Shown: in pieces, positions 19,766 to 29,208 of the stretch
Layout of the letters: the number at the start of each line of letters is the position of its first letter
Numbering within the stretch: position 1 is the stretch's first letter
Origin: JACNJF01 sp050288105
GTDB taxonomy: Bacteria > Pseudomonadota > Gammaproteobacteria > GCA-001735895
Assembly (NCBI GenBank): GCA_050288105.1
Contig: JBNKDE010000010.1
Location: 157,025-221,024 of the forward strand
Direction: 5' to 3'
Length of the DNA: 64,000 bases
Made by a program: the position numbers and the translations under genes
Notes under the pieces: generated by a model
The model's input: only the letters and a program-made list of their open reading frames with translations
What the model was told of the DNA's origin: nothing
Databases searched by the model: none

Positions 19766-22700
19766 AGCAGTTTAACCTTTCCGACTGGTCGCTCGAGCAC
19801 CGCTCTCTGGTGTGGTATTTTATGATGGTTTTTCTGGTCGCGGGACTGATGTCTTACCTCAACCTGGGACGCGAAGAAGATCCTAATTTCACCATCAAAA
19901 CCATGTTGATCCAGGCGCAATGGCCAGGTGCTTCGGCCGAGGAAGTGACCAAACAGGTGACCGACCGTATCGAGAAGAAACTGCAGGAGCTGGATTCGCT
20001 AGACTTCACCAAGAGTATTACCACGGCGGGACAGACGATTATTTTTGTCAACCTGTTGCCTACTACCCGCGCGAAGGATGTCTCACCCACCTGGGTGCAG
20101 GTGCGTAACATGATTGGAGATATCAGAGGGTCTTTTCCTGCTGGTGTTGTCGGTCCATTTTTTAATGATCGTTTTGGGGACGTTTTTGGCAATATTTTTG
20201 CGTTTACCAGCGATGGCCTGAGCCAGCGTCAGTTGCGGGACTATGTCGAAGAAGCGCGTGCCCAGGTGCTGCATGTTCCAAATGTAGGCAAGGTAGAGGT
20301 GATTGGCGCCCAGGAAGAGGTGATCTACCTGGAATTCTCGACCCGGAAAATTGCCGCGCTGGGTATTGATAAACGATCCGTACTATCGACCCTGAAAGCA
20401 CAAAATGCGGTTACCGCATCAGGCTTTTCACAGGCGGGGCCGGAGCGCATTGCATTGCGCGTGAGCGGTCAATTTACCTCTGAAGACAGCTTACGCAGTA
20501 TCAACCTGCGAGTGAATAACCGGTTTTTTCCGCTCACCGATGTCGCGACCATCCGGCGTGCCTACGCCGATCCACCCAGCTCCCTGTTCCGTTACAACGG
20601 CAAAGATGCTATCGGTCTGGCGATTGGGATGAAAGCGGGCGCCAACCTGCTAGATTTTGGCGCTGCGCTCGATAAGCAGATGGAACGCATCATTGCCGAC
20701 ATGCCTATTGGCGTTGACATTGGGCGCGTATCTGATCAACCAGCAGTGGTCGATGAAGCCGTTTCAGGATTTACCCGCGCCCTGTTTGAGGCGGTGGCTA
20801 TCGTACTCGCGATCAGCTTTATCAGTCTCGGGCTACGTGCCGGGCTGGTCGTGGCGATTTCTATTCCGCTGGTATTAGCGATTACCTTTCTGGTGATGGA
20901 ATATAGCGGTATTTCGTTACAACGGATTTCCCTGGGTGCATTGATTATTGCGCTGGGCCTGCTGGTTGACGATGCCATGATTGCGGTGGAAATGATGGTG
21001 GCGCGCCTGGAGCTGGGCGATAGCCTGCGCAAGGCCGCGACTCATGTTTACACGTCAACGGCGTTTCCGATGTTGACGGGTACCCTGGTCACGGTGGCAG
21101 GTTTTATCCCGGTTGGGTTGAACAGCAGCGCGGCGGGTGAATTTACGTTTACGCTGTTTGTGGTCATCGCCGTTTCACTTACTGTTTCATGGGTGGTGGC
21201 GGTGCTGTTCACGCCATTGCTGGGCGTCAGCGTGATGCCAAAAAGTTTGCAACAGCAGCACGAGAAAAAAGGAATCGTGGCATCAACGTTCTCCTCCCTG
21301 CTGCATGTCTGCATGCGTTTTCGCTGGCTGACCATTGTATTGACCCTGGTCGCCTTCGTGGCGTCGCTTGGGGGCATGGCATTTGTCCAGCAACAGTTCT
21401 TTCCCTCGTCGGACCGTTTAGAGCTGATTGTTGACTGGCATTTACCCCAGAATGTTTCGATTATGGAAACCAACCGACAGATGGCTCAATTTGAGAAAGA
21501 GATGCTGGTTGGCAATCCGGATATCGAACACTGGGCGACCTATGTTGGTGAAGGTGCGCCGCGTTTTGTGCTTTCCTACGATGTTCAGCCACCCGATGTA
21601 ACATTTGGTCAAACAGTCATGATTACCAGAAGTATCGAAGCACGTGACCGTCTACGGACTCAGTTCCGGGATTATCTGAAGCAGACATTTCCGGGCACTG
21701 AAGCCTACGTTAAGTTACTGGATATTGGTCCTCCCGTCGGCAAGCCTGTGCAGTATCGAATTAGTGGTCCTGATGTACAGACGGTGCGTAAGCTGGTGCA
21801 GGGAGCGGCTGATATTGTTGGTAGCAATGAAAACCTGTCGGGTTTGATCTTCGACTGGAATGAACCTGCACGCGTGGTCAAGATCGACGTGTTGCAGGAC
21901 AAGGCGCGCCAGCTCGGCGTCACTTCAGAAGACATTGCTTCGGCGCTGAACGGAATTGTTGCGGGGTCGCGGGTTACTCAGGTACGTGACGATATCTATC
22001 TGGTCGATGTGGTCAGCCGCGCACAAAATTCTGAACGTGGTTCCATCGAAACCCTTCAAAACCTGCAACTGCCCGCATCGAATGGCAAATCGGTACCTCT
22101 GTCGGCACTGGTCAGGTTTCATTATGAACTGGAGCAGCCAACGATCTGGCGGCGCGATCGATTGCCGACCATAACCCTTAAGGCCAGCGTCGAAAGCAAT
22201 TTACAACCTGCTACGGTAGTCAATCAGCTATCTGCCCAGATCGCAGAATTTAGCAAAACATTACCTACCGGATACTCGGTGGTTGTGGGCGGTAGTGTCG
22301 AAGAAAGTGCCAGGGCTCAGGGACCTATTGCAGCTGTTGCACCTTTGATGCTATTCATCATGGCAACTATCCTGATGATTCAGCTGCAAAGTTTTAGTCG
22401 ACTGATTCTGGTGTTTGCGGTTGCGCCGCTAGCCTTGATCGGTGTGGTTATCGCACTGCTGTCCAGTAATGCCCCGATGGGCTTTGTCGCGATTCTCGGT
22501 ATTCTGGCACTGATAGGTATCCTGATTCGAAACTCGGTTATCCTGATTGTGCAGATCGAAACGTTGCGGGGCGAAGGTATGGATGCCTGGAATGCGGTGG
22601 TCAAGGCAACCGAGAATCGAATGCGTCCGATTATGTTGACCGCGGCTGCGGCGACGCTTGCGCTGATCCCGATCTCCAGGGAAATTTTCTGGGGCCCCAT

Positions 22701-22821
22701 GGCTTTTGCCATGATGGGCGGGATCGTGGTTGGTACTGTGTTGACCCTGTTGTTCCTGCCGGCGCTTTACGTCGCCTGGTTCGGTCTTAAACCGGCAAGC
22801 GGTGACGGGGGCGTTGATTAA
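19762..22821 (+). CDS. RND multidrug efflux transporter (AcrB/HAE family)
   Basis: A full-length 1019-residue RND pump. It has the N-terminal membrane segment, a large periplasmic loop, the block of segments with the proton-relay acidic pair in LGLLVDDAMIAVEMM, a second periplasmic loop (about 560-840), and the C-terminal six-helix block including GILALIGILIRNSVILIVQ. It uses the proton gradient to export hydrophobic compounds from periplasm or membrane. Substrates cannot be told. It is the last gene of the operon under the TetR regulator at 16796. Confidence 0.93.
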   Translation: MKQFNLSDWSLEHRSLVWYFMMVFLVAGLMSYLNLGREEDPNFTIKTMLIQAQWPGASAEEVTKQVTDRIEKKLQELDSLDFTKSITTAGQTIIFVNLLPTTRAKDVSPTWVQVRNMIGDIRGSFPAGVVGPFFNDRFGDVFGNIFAFTSDGLSQRQLRDYVEEARAQVLHVPNVGKVEVIGAQEEVIYLEFSTRKIAALGIDKRSVLSTLKAQNAVTASGFSQAGPERIALRVSGQFTSEDSLRSINLRVNNRFFPLTDVATIRRAYADPPSSLFRYNGKDAIGLAIGMKAGANLLDFGAALDKQMERIIADMPIGVDIGRVSDQPAVVDEAVSGFTRALFEAVAIVLAISFISLGLRAGLVVAISIPLVLAITFLVMEYSGISLQRISLGALIIALGLLVDDAMIAVEMMVARLELGDSLRKAATHVYTSTAFPMLTGTLVTVAGFIPVGLNSSAAGEFTFTLFVVIAVSLTVSWVVAVLFTPLLGVSVMPKSLQQQHEKKGIVASTFSSLLHVCMRFRWLTIVLTLVAFVASLGGMAFVQQQFFPSSDRLELIVDWHLPQNVSIMETNRQMAQFEKEMLVGNPDIEHWATYVGEGAPRFVLSYDVQPPDVTFGQTVMITRSIEARDRLRTQFRDYLKQTFPGTEAYVKLLDIGPPVGKPVQYRISGPDVQTVRKLVQGAADIVGSNENLSGLIFDWNEPARVVKIDVLQDKARQLGVTSEDIASALNGIVAGSRVTQVRDDIYLVDVVSRAQNSERGSIETLQNLQLPASNGKSVPLSALVRFHYELEQPTIWRRDRLPTITLKASVESNLQPATVVNQLSAQIAEFSKTLPTGYSVVVGGSVEESARAQGPIAAVAPLMLFIMATILMIQLQSFSRLILVFAVAPLALIGVVIALLSSNAPMGFVAILGILALIGILIRNSVILIVQIETLRGEGMDAWNAVVKATENRMRPIMLTAAAATLALIPISREIFWGPMAFAMMGGIVVGTVLTLLFLPALYVAWFGLKPASGDGGVD

Positions 22822-23079
22822 GCAGGATCGCAAACTTTACTTCCCTCGTTAAATATACTGCCCAGTCAGTCTGCCTTTAATTTTTGGAGGTTGATTGGCT
22901 ATGGCCTTTTTTAGTTGTCTATTCATTTTTATACGGTAAGTCAAAGCTGAATGTGGAGAAAATGACTGAGTTACTGGTCACCCAGTACCCCTGATCGGCA
23001 ATGGAATAGACTGTTACCCGTTTTAGTAGTCTTCAGCGCAGGATGACTTGTAACAGAAGTTTCTTCTATACTCTGGAGT

Positions 23080-24069
23080 ATGCAACGGCTCATTATAATA
23101 ATTATATGCGGGTTCTATGCCTCGACTGTTTTGCCCCTTACGCAACAAACTGCCGGGGGGCAATCACTAACCATTCCATCAGATTCTGCCGTAGACCTGT
23201 TACCCTCGGTGCATACCGGGAATGCGCCGGATGCCCTGTCGCGGTTAAATTATCCACTTAGTGGTGCGCTTGAAATCCGGCGACGTATCTGGGAAAAGGT
23301 GAGCCGCTGCGAAATCTGTCATTCGCTGGATTTCAGTTTCTCTAATAGTTACATCCCGATGCTACAGGGGCAGAAGCGAGAGTACCTGTACTCAAAGATT
23401 AACGCATTTAAAGCTCAACGCATGAGTCGTCACCCCTTTCCTGATTTCACACGATCGCTTTCAGAGGATGAGGTGATCGACATCAGCCTGTATTACAGTA
23501 TTCAAAACAGTCTGCTGGATTTGAAGCTGGTTGAGTTGAATGCTGTTTCTCAGCCGGATGCCAAGTTTGCTGCTGTTTCCATACAGACTTGTCTTGATTG
23601 CCATGGTCGTGATGGGAATGGTTCGGGACTGATCCCCGATTTATCTGGGCAGAGCCGAAACTACCTGAGTTACCGTATTCGCGAGATTGCAGAAGGCAGC
23701 TCGCGCATCCATTTGAGCAGCGATGCACCGGTTTCGTGCAATATCAATAAAGTCACTATCAGGCAGAGTCAGGCAATGGCAGCAAAGCTGTCACTGGTTA
23801 TTGATAGCACACGGCTGCGCAGAGGGGAGCAGGTTTACATTGCAAACTGCCAGTCCTGCCACGAGCAGGGTAAGCAGGGTGCACCACAACTGGATAGTCA
23901 GTTCGACTGGATGGGTAAGTTGCTATCGGGTTTAAACCAGTATGCTGATTATGCTTCGCGCGTACCACATCGTGATATTTTTCAGCTTAAGCATCAGCTT
24001 TTAAGCCGCAATCAATGGACTGATGCATTGCACTATGTGGTCAATCAGTCTGCCCATTCCACTCCTTGA
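23080..24069 (+). CDS. Triheme c-type cytochrome, periplasmic
   Basis: A 329-residue secreted protein with an N-terminal hydrophobic signal (MQRLIIIIICGFYAS). Three CxxCH heme-attachment motifs are present: CEICH near residue 77, CLDCH near 171 and CQSCH near 257. Segments such as YIPMLQGQKREYLYSKINAF and IPDLSGQSRNYLSYRI resemble the class I cytochrome c4-like pattern, where P-x-L-x-G-Q and a later aromatic helix supply the heme environment. It is probably an electron carrier or small redox enzyme subunit. It precedes urtA by 190 bases but is likely a separate transcript. Confidence 0.82.
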   Translation: MQRLIIIIICGFYASTVLPLTQQTAGGQSLTIPSDSAVDLLPSVHTGNAPDALSRLNYPLSGALEIRRRIWEKVSRCEICHSLDFSFSNSYIPMLQGQKREYLYSKINAFKAQRMSRHPFPDFTRSLSEDEVIDISLYYSIQNSLLDLKLVELNAVSQPDAKFAAVSIQTCLDCHGRDGNGSGLIPDLSGQSRNYLSYRIREIAEGSSRIHLSSDAPVSCNINKVTIRQSQAMAAKLSLVIDSTRLRRGEQVYIANCQSCHEQGKQGAPQLDSQFDWMGKLLSGLNQYADYASRVPHRDIFQLKHQLLSRNQWTDALHYVVNQSAHSTP

Positions 24070-24085
24070 GCACTTTAAAGGTGCT
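24069..24085. promoter_or_regulatory. Putative NtrC enhancer site upstream of urtA
   Basis: AGCACTTTAAAGGTGCT has the GCAC-N7-GTGC layout of NtrC sites. It lies about 150 bases upstream of the transcription start predicted from the sigma-54 promoter. It could alternatively be a small hairpin at the end of the cytochrome gene, whose stop codon it touches. Confidence 0.5.
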
Positions 24086-24203
24086 AAATTCATTTCAGGA
24101 TGCCCAAAAACAGGGCGTAATTTTTGCCAAAGGGGGCAATTAAACACTCGCTGATTTCCTGGGTCACCTTAACTAATTGAAATATAGCGATTATTATTCC
24201 TCT

Positions 24204-24218
24204 GGCACTAAAGTTGTT
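24204..24218 (+). promoter_or_regulatory. Putative sigma-54 promoter of urtA
   Basis: TGGCACTAAAGTTGT carries a perfect -24 box (TGGCAC), five spacer bases and TTGT in place of TTGC at -12. Transcription would start near 24230, with a 29-base leader before urtA. Confidence 0.55.
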
Positions 24219-24258
24219 ATCAGGTTTCTGTCATTACAATAACTGGAGAACAGAAACG

Positions 24259-25542
24259 ATGAAACTCAAAACCCTTAAAGCAGCGACTCTGGCGATAGCT
24301 TGCTCAGCAATTATGAACACGGCAATCGCCGCCGACACCATCAAGGTCGGTGTGTTGCACTCCCTTTCAGGCACCATGGCCATCAGTGAAACCACTCTCA
24401 AGGATACGATGCTGATGCTGATCGAAGATCAGAATGCAAAAGGAGGGCTGCTGGGTAAAAAACTGGAGGCAGTCGTTGTTGATCCTGCTTCTAATTGGCC
24501 GCTGTTTGCAGAAAAAGCGCGCGAGTTAATTTCCAAGGATAAAGTCGATGCAACTTTTGGTTGCTGGACTTCGGTTTCACGTAAGTCTGTTCTTCCCGTT
24601 TTCGAAGAACTCAATAGCATCCTGTTCTACCCGGTACAGTATGAAGGTGAAGAATCATCCAAGAATGTTTTCTACACCGGTGCTGCGCCAAACCAGCAGG
24701 CGATTCCTGCGGTTGATTACCTGATGAATGAAATTGGTGTTAAGCGCTGGGTGCTGGCAGGAACTGACTATGTGTATCCTCGTACTACCAACAAGATTCT
24801 GGAAGCTTACCTGAAGGCAAAAGGGGTCGCAGAGAAAGATATCATGATTAACTACACACCTTTCGGTCATTCTGACTGGCAGAGTATTGTGTCTGATATC
24901 AAGAAGTTTGGTTCAGCTGGCAAAAAGACTGCCGTGGTATCAACTATCAATGGCGATGCGAATGTACCTTTCTACAAAGAACTGGGTAACCAGAGCGTAA
25001 CAGCGGATGATATCCCAGTAGTGGCTTTCTCTGTAGGTGAGGAAGAGCTGTCTGGTATTGATACCAAGCCTCTGGTAGGTCACCTGGCTGCGTGGAATTA
25101 TTTCATGAGTGTTGATGCGCCTGAAAATGATGAATTCATCGAAAAGTGGCAGAAATTCATCAAGAGCGAAAAGCGTGTCACCAACGATCCTATGGAAGCT
25201 CATTACATTGGTTTCAAAATGTGGGTAGAAGCCGTCAAGAAAGCCGGTACAACTGATCCATCAGCGGTACAGGAAGCACTGATTGGTGTCTCTGTCCCCA
25301 ATCTGACAGGTGGTCTTTCTACCATGATGCCAAATCATCATATCACCAAGCCGGTATTGATTGGTGAGATTCAGGATGATGGTCAGTTTGAAACGGTATG
25401 GAAGACTTCAGGTCTGGTTCCTGGTGATGCATGGTCTGACTACCTGCCCGGTTCAAAGGATATTATCTCTGACTGGAGAGCACCTTTAAGCTGCGGTAAC
25501 TACAACGTAAAAACTGCAAAATGTTCAGGTCAGAATTTCTAA
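24259..25542 (+). CDS. urtA: Urea ABC transporter, substrate-binding protein UrtA
   Basis: The start is ATG 24259 after CTGGAGAACAG; an in-frame TTG or ATG at 24214 would precede the signal peptide. The 427-residue protein has a signal peptide ending TAIAADTIKVG. It shows the UrtA/amide-binding periplasmic fold, with conserved SGTMAISE near the start and FGCWTSVSRKSVLPVFEE in the ligand cleft. It captures urea in the periplasm for UrtBC. It is the first gene of the urt set and is followed by a strong hairpin that may keep its mRNA more abundant than the rest. Confidence 0.95.
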   Translation: MKLKTLKAATLAIACSAIMNTAIAADTIKVGVLHSLSGTMAISETTLKDTMLMLIEDQNAKGGLLGKKLEAVVVDPASNWPLFAEKARELISKDKVDATFGCWTSVSRKSVLPVFEELNSILFYPVQYEGEESSKNVFYTGAAPNQQAIPAVDYLMNEIGVKRWVLAGTDYVYPRTTNKILEAYLKAKGVAEKDIMINYTPFGHSDWQSIVSDIKKFGSAGKKTAVVSTINGDANVPFYKELGNQSVTADDIPVVAFSVGEEELSGIDTKPLVGHLAAWNYFMSVDAPENDEFIEKWQKFIKSEKRVTNDPMEAHYIGFKMWVEAVKKAGTTDPSAVQEALIGVSVPNLTGGLSTMMPNHHITKPVLIGEIQDDGQFETVWKTSGLVPGDAWSDYLPGSKDIISDWRAPLSCGNYNVKTAKCSGQNF

Positions 25543-25565
25543 TTCGAACCTGTCTGTAACATGGT

Positions 25566-25587
25566 CCGGGGCTGATGCCAGCCCCGG
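25566..25587 (+). other. Hairpin between urtA and urtB
   Basis: CCGGGGC (25566-25572) pairs with GCCCCGG (25581-25587) around an 8-base loop whose ends can pair too. No long T-run follows. It is a candidate partial terminator or 3' mRNA stabiliser separating the binding-protein gene from the permease genes. Confidence 0.55.
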
Positions 25588-25647
25588 GTTTCAACCCTGT
25601 ATGCGTTTGCATATAAAATTCCCTTCATCCATAACAACAGGATAGCT

Positions 25648-27243
25648 ATGAGAATTATTCGACTGTTGATTACCTTGCTGTGTGTGTTCAGTATCAGTAT
25701 TGGACAGGCAGACGACGCCAGTCTTGCTGAGTCGATTAGCTTACTGACCAGCAGCAGTTTTGATAGTAAGGCCCAGGGTATTCAACTGCTGACGGACAGT
25801 GGGCATGAAAAAACCGAAATTCTGCTGAATGCCATTCTTTCGGGTGATCTCTATTATGTGAAGAAAGATGATACCCTGGTTTTTGTTAACAGTGCGGATG
25901 ATGGCATGCAGGTTACCGACGCCTTAAGCGGCGCAGACCTGGGTACCATGTCCAAGCGTAAGTTGAAGAAAGTCAGCATTAATAATTCCTTACGGCAGTT
26001 GCTTAAACTGTCGATCTCAAATCTCAAATTAAATCATCCGGACGCTCAGGTACGTGAGCAGGCGGTAACAAATTTAATGGGGCAGGCCGATACCGATATG
26101 GTTGATCTGCTCAAGCGCATGTTAGCCAAAGAACAGAACGCTGATGTGATACAGGCCATCAACGAGGTGATTGCGTTTACCGGCCTGGATTCTGAGGATC
26201 CCGCGATACAGTTGCAGGCAATTGAGGCGTTGCAGGATCAGCTCAATCCCGATGTATTGAATAAGTTCAAGCAGCTTTCGCAATCGGCTAATGATAAGTC
26301 GGTTAAGACTGCTGCGATGAAAGCAGTACATAAGATTGAGTCTCGCGTTTCTATGTATTCCTATATTGAAACCCTGTTCTTTGGCCTCAGCCTGGGTTCA
26401 ATTCTGGCATTAGCTGCGATTGGTCTTGCTATTACCTTTGGGGTGATGGGGGTCATCAATATGGCACATGGTGAATTGATCATGATTGGTGCCTATACCA
26501 CTTATGTGGTTCAGCTTATTATGCCGAATCATATAGGGGCCTCAGTGCTGATCTCAATTCCTGCCGCCTTTATCGTGTCGGGTCTGGTGGGGATTGCCAT
26601 TGAGCGTGGCGTGATTCGTTTTCTATATGGGCGTCCACTGGAAACGCTGCTGGCTACCTTTGGTATCAGCCTGTTCCTGCAGCAACTCGTGCGCAGTATC
26701 TTTTCTCCGCTCAATCGTTCGGTGGAAACACCGCAATGGATGAGTGGCTCGTTGGAGATTAATTCACTACTGTCGATCACCTATAACCGCCTGTACATCT
26801 TCCTGTTCTGCCTGATCGTGTTTGTGCTGCTGTTTCTGGTGATGAAAAAAACATCACTGGGCCTGCATGTGCGTGCGGTATCGCAGAACCGAAATATGGC
26901 GCGCGCAATGGGTATTAAATCAGAATGGGTAGATGCGATGACCTTTGGTCTTGGTTCTGGTATTGCAGGTGTCGCAGGTGTCGCACTCAGTCAGATTACC
27001 AACGTGGGGCCTAACCTGGGCCAGGCCTATATCGTTGATTCCTTTATGGTGGTGGTATTTGGTGGTGTGGGTAATCTGTGGGGTACCCTGATCAGCGGCC
27101 TGTCACTGGGTGTGGTTGGCAAGTATTTGGAACCAGTTACCGGCGCGGTACTGGCCAAGATACTGGTGCTCATCTTTATTATTCTCTTTATTCAGAAACG
27201 GCCACGAGGCCTGTTTCCTCAGAAAGGCAGGGCGGCAGAATAA
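25648..27243 (+). CDS. urtB: Urea ABC transporter permease UrtB
   Basis: A 531-residue protein longer than LivH permeases because, as usual in UrtB, it has a signal peptide and an N-terminal periplasmic helical-repeat part of about 230 residues (VREQAVTNLMGQADTDMVDL). The C-terminal about 290 residues are the LivH-type permease with multiple membrane segments (FGVMGVINMAHGELIMIGAY; VVVFGGVGNLWGTLISGL). It pairs with UrtC to form the membrane channel. Its stop shares a base with the urtC start (TAATG). Confidence 0.95.
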   Translation: MRIIRLLITLLCVFSISIGQADDASLAESISLLTSSSFDSKAQGIQLLTDSGHEKTEILLNAILSGDLYYVKKDDTLVFVNSADDGMQVTDALSGADLGTMSKRKLKKVSINNSLRQLLKLSISNLKLNHPDAQVREQAVTNLMGQADTDMVDLLKRMLAKEQNADVIQAINEVIAFTGLDSEDPAIQLQAIEALQDQLNPDVLNKFKQLSQSANDKSVKTAAMKAVHKIESRVSMYSYIETLFFGLSLGSILALAAIGLAITFGVMGVINMAHGELIMIGAYTTYVVQLIMPNHIGASVLISIPAAFIVSGLVGIAIERGVIRFLYGRPLETLLATFGISLFLQQLVRSIFSPLNRSVETPQWMSGSLEINSLLSITYNRLYIFLFCLIVFVLLFLVMKKTSLGLHVRAVSQNRNMARAMGIKSEWVDAMTFGLGSGIAGVAGVALSQITNVGPNLGQAYIVDSFMVVVFGGVGNLWGTLISGLSLGVVGKYLEPVTGAVLAKILVLIFIILFIQKRPRGLFPQKGRAAE

Positions 27244-28376
27244 TGATCAGAAAACTCCTGGAAAATGATTTTGGGGGCAAGGTGTTCCTGACCCTGTTGT
27301 TTGTTGCCTGCACTTACGTATTACTGGCGAATCAATTATTGTCGCCGGACAATATGTTTCATGTGCCGACCTATACCGTGACCTTATTAGGTAAATATCT
27401 GACCTACGCCTTGCTGGCGATAGCGGTGGATCTGGTGTGGGGCTACCTGGGCATCCTGAGTCTCGGGCATGGTGCATTTTTTGCGCTGGGTGGCTATGTG
27501 ATGGGCATGTACCTGATGCGCCAGATTGGTGATCGGGGTGTGTATGGTAATCCTGAATTACCCGATTTCATGGTGTTCCTGAACTGGAAAGAGCTGCCCT
27601 GGTTCTGGTATGGCTTCGATCAGTTCTGGTTTGCAGCGGTCCTGATATTGCTGATCCCCGGTCTGCTCGCTTTCGTATTCGGCTGGCTGGCGTTCAAATC
27701 CCGCGTCACTGGTGTGTATCTGTCGATTATTACCCAGGCCATGACCTATGCCCTGATGCTGGCGTTCTTCCGTAACGAAATGGGCTTTGGCGGCAATAAC
27801 GGGCTAACCGATTTCAAGGATATCCTCGGATTCTCGCTGCAGTCGGATAATGTACGTATGGTATTGTTTTTAAGTTCAGCGCTGGCGCTTGCACTGGGCT
27901 ACCTTTCCTGCCGCTACATTGTTAACTCCAAGCTGGGACGGGTGAGCGTCGCCATCAGAGACAGTGAAAACCGCGTGCGCTTTATTGGCTATCGGGTAGA
28001 TTTTTTCAAACTGTTTGTGTTTACCTTTTCAGCGGTGCTGGCCGGTATCGCGGGTGCGCTGTATGTTCCGCAGGTGGGCATCATTAATCCCTCAGAATTT
28101 TCGCCAATCAATTCCATTGAAATCGTAATCTGGGTCGCAGTCGGTGGACGCGCCACCCTGTTTGGTGCGGTGCTGGGCGCGCTGGTGGTGAATTATGCCA
28201 AGACCTATTTCACCGGGGCATTCCCTGAGGTTTGGCTGTTTGCTCTGGGCGGACTGTTTATCCTGGTCACCATCTTTGCACCGGATGGCATTATCGGCCT
28301 GTTCAAACGCAAAAAGAAATCAGGCTCTAGAAACGATTCCACGCCAGCCGAGTTAAGCGGGGAGGCTGCAAAATGA
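27243..28376 (+). CDS. urtC: Urea ABC transporter permease UrtC
   Basis: The start is ATG 27243, sharing one base with the urtB stop; the frame is open further upstream but lies inside urtB. The 377-residue LivM-type permease has about ten membrane segments. The conserved motifs LGILSLGHGAFFALGGYV and VWVAVGGRATLFGAVLGA-type segment (here IVIWVAVGGRATLFGAVLG) are intact. The C-terminus is basic (FKRKKKSG). It overlaps urtD by 4 bases. Confidence 0.95.
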   Translation: MIRKLLENDFGGKVFLTLLFVACTYVLLANQLLSPDNMFHVPTYTVTLLGKYLTYALLAIAVDLVWGYLGILSLGHGAFFALGGYVMGMYLMRQIGDRGVYGNPELPDFMVFLNWKELPWFWYGFDQFWFAAVLILLIPGLLAFVFGWLAFKSRVTGVYLSIITQAMTYALMLAFFRNEMGFGGNNGLTDFKDILGFSLQSDNVRMVLFLSSALALALGYLSCRYIVNSKLGRVSVAIRDSENRVRFIGYRVDFFKLFVFTFSAVLAGIAGALYVPQVGIINPSEFSPINSIEIVIWVAVGGRATLFGAVLGALVVNYAKTYFTGAFPEVWLFALGGLFILVTIFAPDGIIGLFKRKKKSGSRNDSTPAELSGEAAK

Positions 28377-29203
28377 ATGGTCTGAATGGATTAAGAGATT
28401 TTGCGCGGCGTGACCAGGTTTTTAACTTCATGATACGCGCGGATGAGATTGTGCCGGATACTTCCAAGGGCATGATTTTGTATGTAGAAGATTTATCGGT
28501 AAGCTTCGATGGATTTAAAGCGATTAATGATTTAAATCTGTACATCAAGGAAGGCGAACTACGCTGTATCATCGGCCCGAATGGTGCCGGTAAAACCACG
28601 CTGATGGATATCATCACGGGTAAAACACGACCCGATAAAGGTTCGGTGTTTTTCGGGCAGGATATTGATCTGCTTAAATTTAGCGAGCCCGAGATAGCGC
28701 AGATCGGAATAGGTCGAAAATTTCAGAAACCTACCGTATTTGAACAGCATACGGTGTTTGAAAACCTGGAACTTTCAATGGCTGCGAATAAACGCGTCTG
28801 GCCAACACTGTTTGCCAAACTGGGTGCAGAAGAAAAAGACCGTATCGATGAAATTCTTTTGCAGGCGGGTTTAATGGATATGAAACATCACTCTGCCTCT
28901 TTATTGTCTCATGGACAGAAGCAATGGCTGGAGATCGCTATGCTGGTCATGCAGCAACCGCGTTTATTACTGGTAGATGAGCCAGTTGCGGGTATGACCC
29001 ATCAGGAGATGGACAAAACAGCTGAACTATTGCATAGCCTGACCGGTAAACATTCCGTGGTGGTGGTGGAACATGATATGGATTTTGTACGCTCGATTGC
29101 CAGTGATGTCACAGTGCTGCATCAGGGTAGTGTGCTGGCTGAGGGTACGATGGAAGAGGTTCAGGCCAACCGCGAAGTCGTTGAAGTTTACCTGGGGGAA
29201 TAG
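28373..29203 (+). CDS. urtD: Urea ABC transporter ATPase UrtD
   Basis: A 276-residue ATPase with an N-terminal extension of about 35 residues before the ABC core. Walker A is GPNGAGKTT, the signature is the UrtD-type LSHGQ (LLSHGQKQWLEIAML), Walker B is LLLVDEPVAG and the switch His is in VVVVEHDMDF. It pairs with UrtE on the cytoplasmic face and hydrolyses ATP for urea import. ATGA overlap with urtC; its stop touches the possible GTG start of urtE. Confidence 0.95.
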   Translation: MNGLNGLRDFARRDQVFNFMIRADEIVPDTSKGMILYVEDLSVSFDGFKAINDLNLYIKEGELRCIIGPNGAGKTTLMDIITGKTRPDKGSVFFGQDIDLLKFSEPEIAQIGIGRKFQKPTVFEQHTVFENLELSMAANKRVWPTLFAKLGAEEKDRIDEILLQAGLMDMKHHSASLLSHGQKQWLEIAMLVMQQPRLLLVDEPVAGMTHQEMDKTAELLHSLTGKHSVVVVEHDMDFVRSIASDVTVLHQGSVLAEGTMEEVQANREVVEVYLGE

Positions 29204-29208
29204 TGGCC

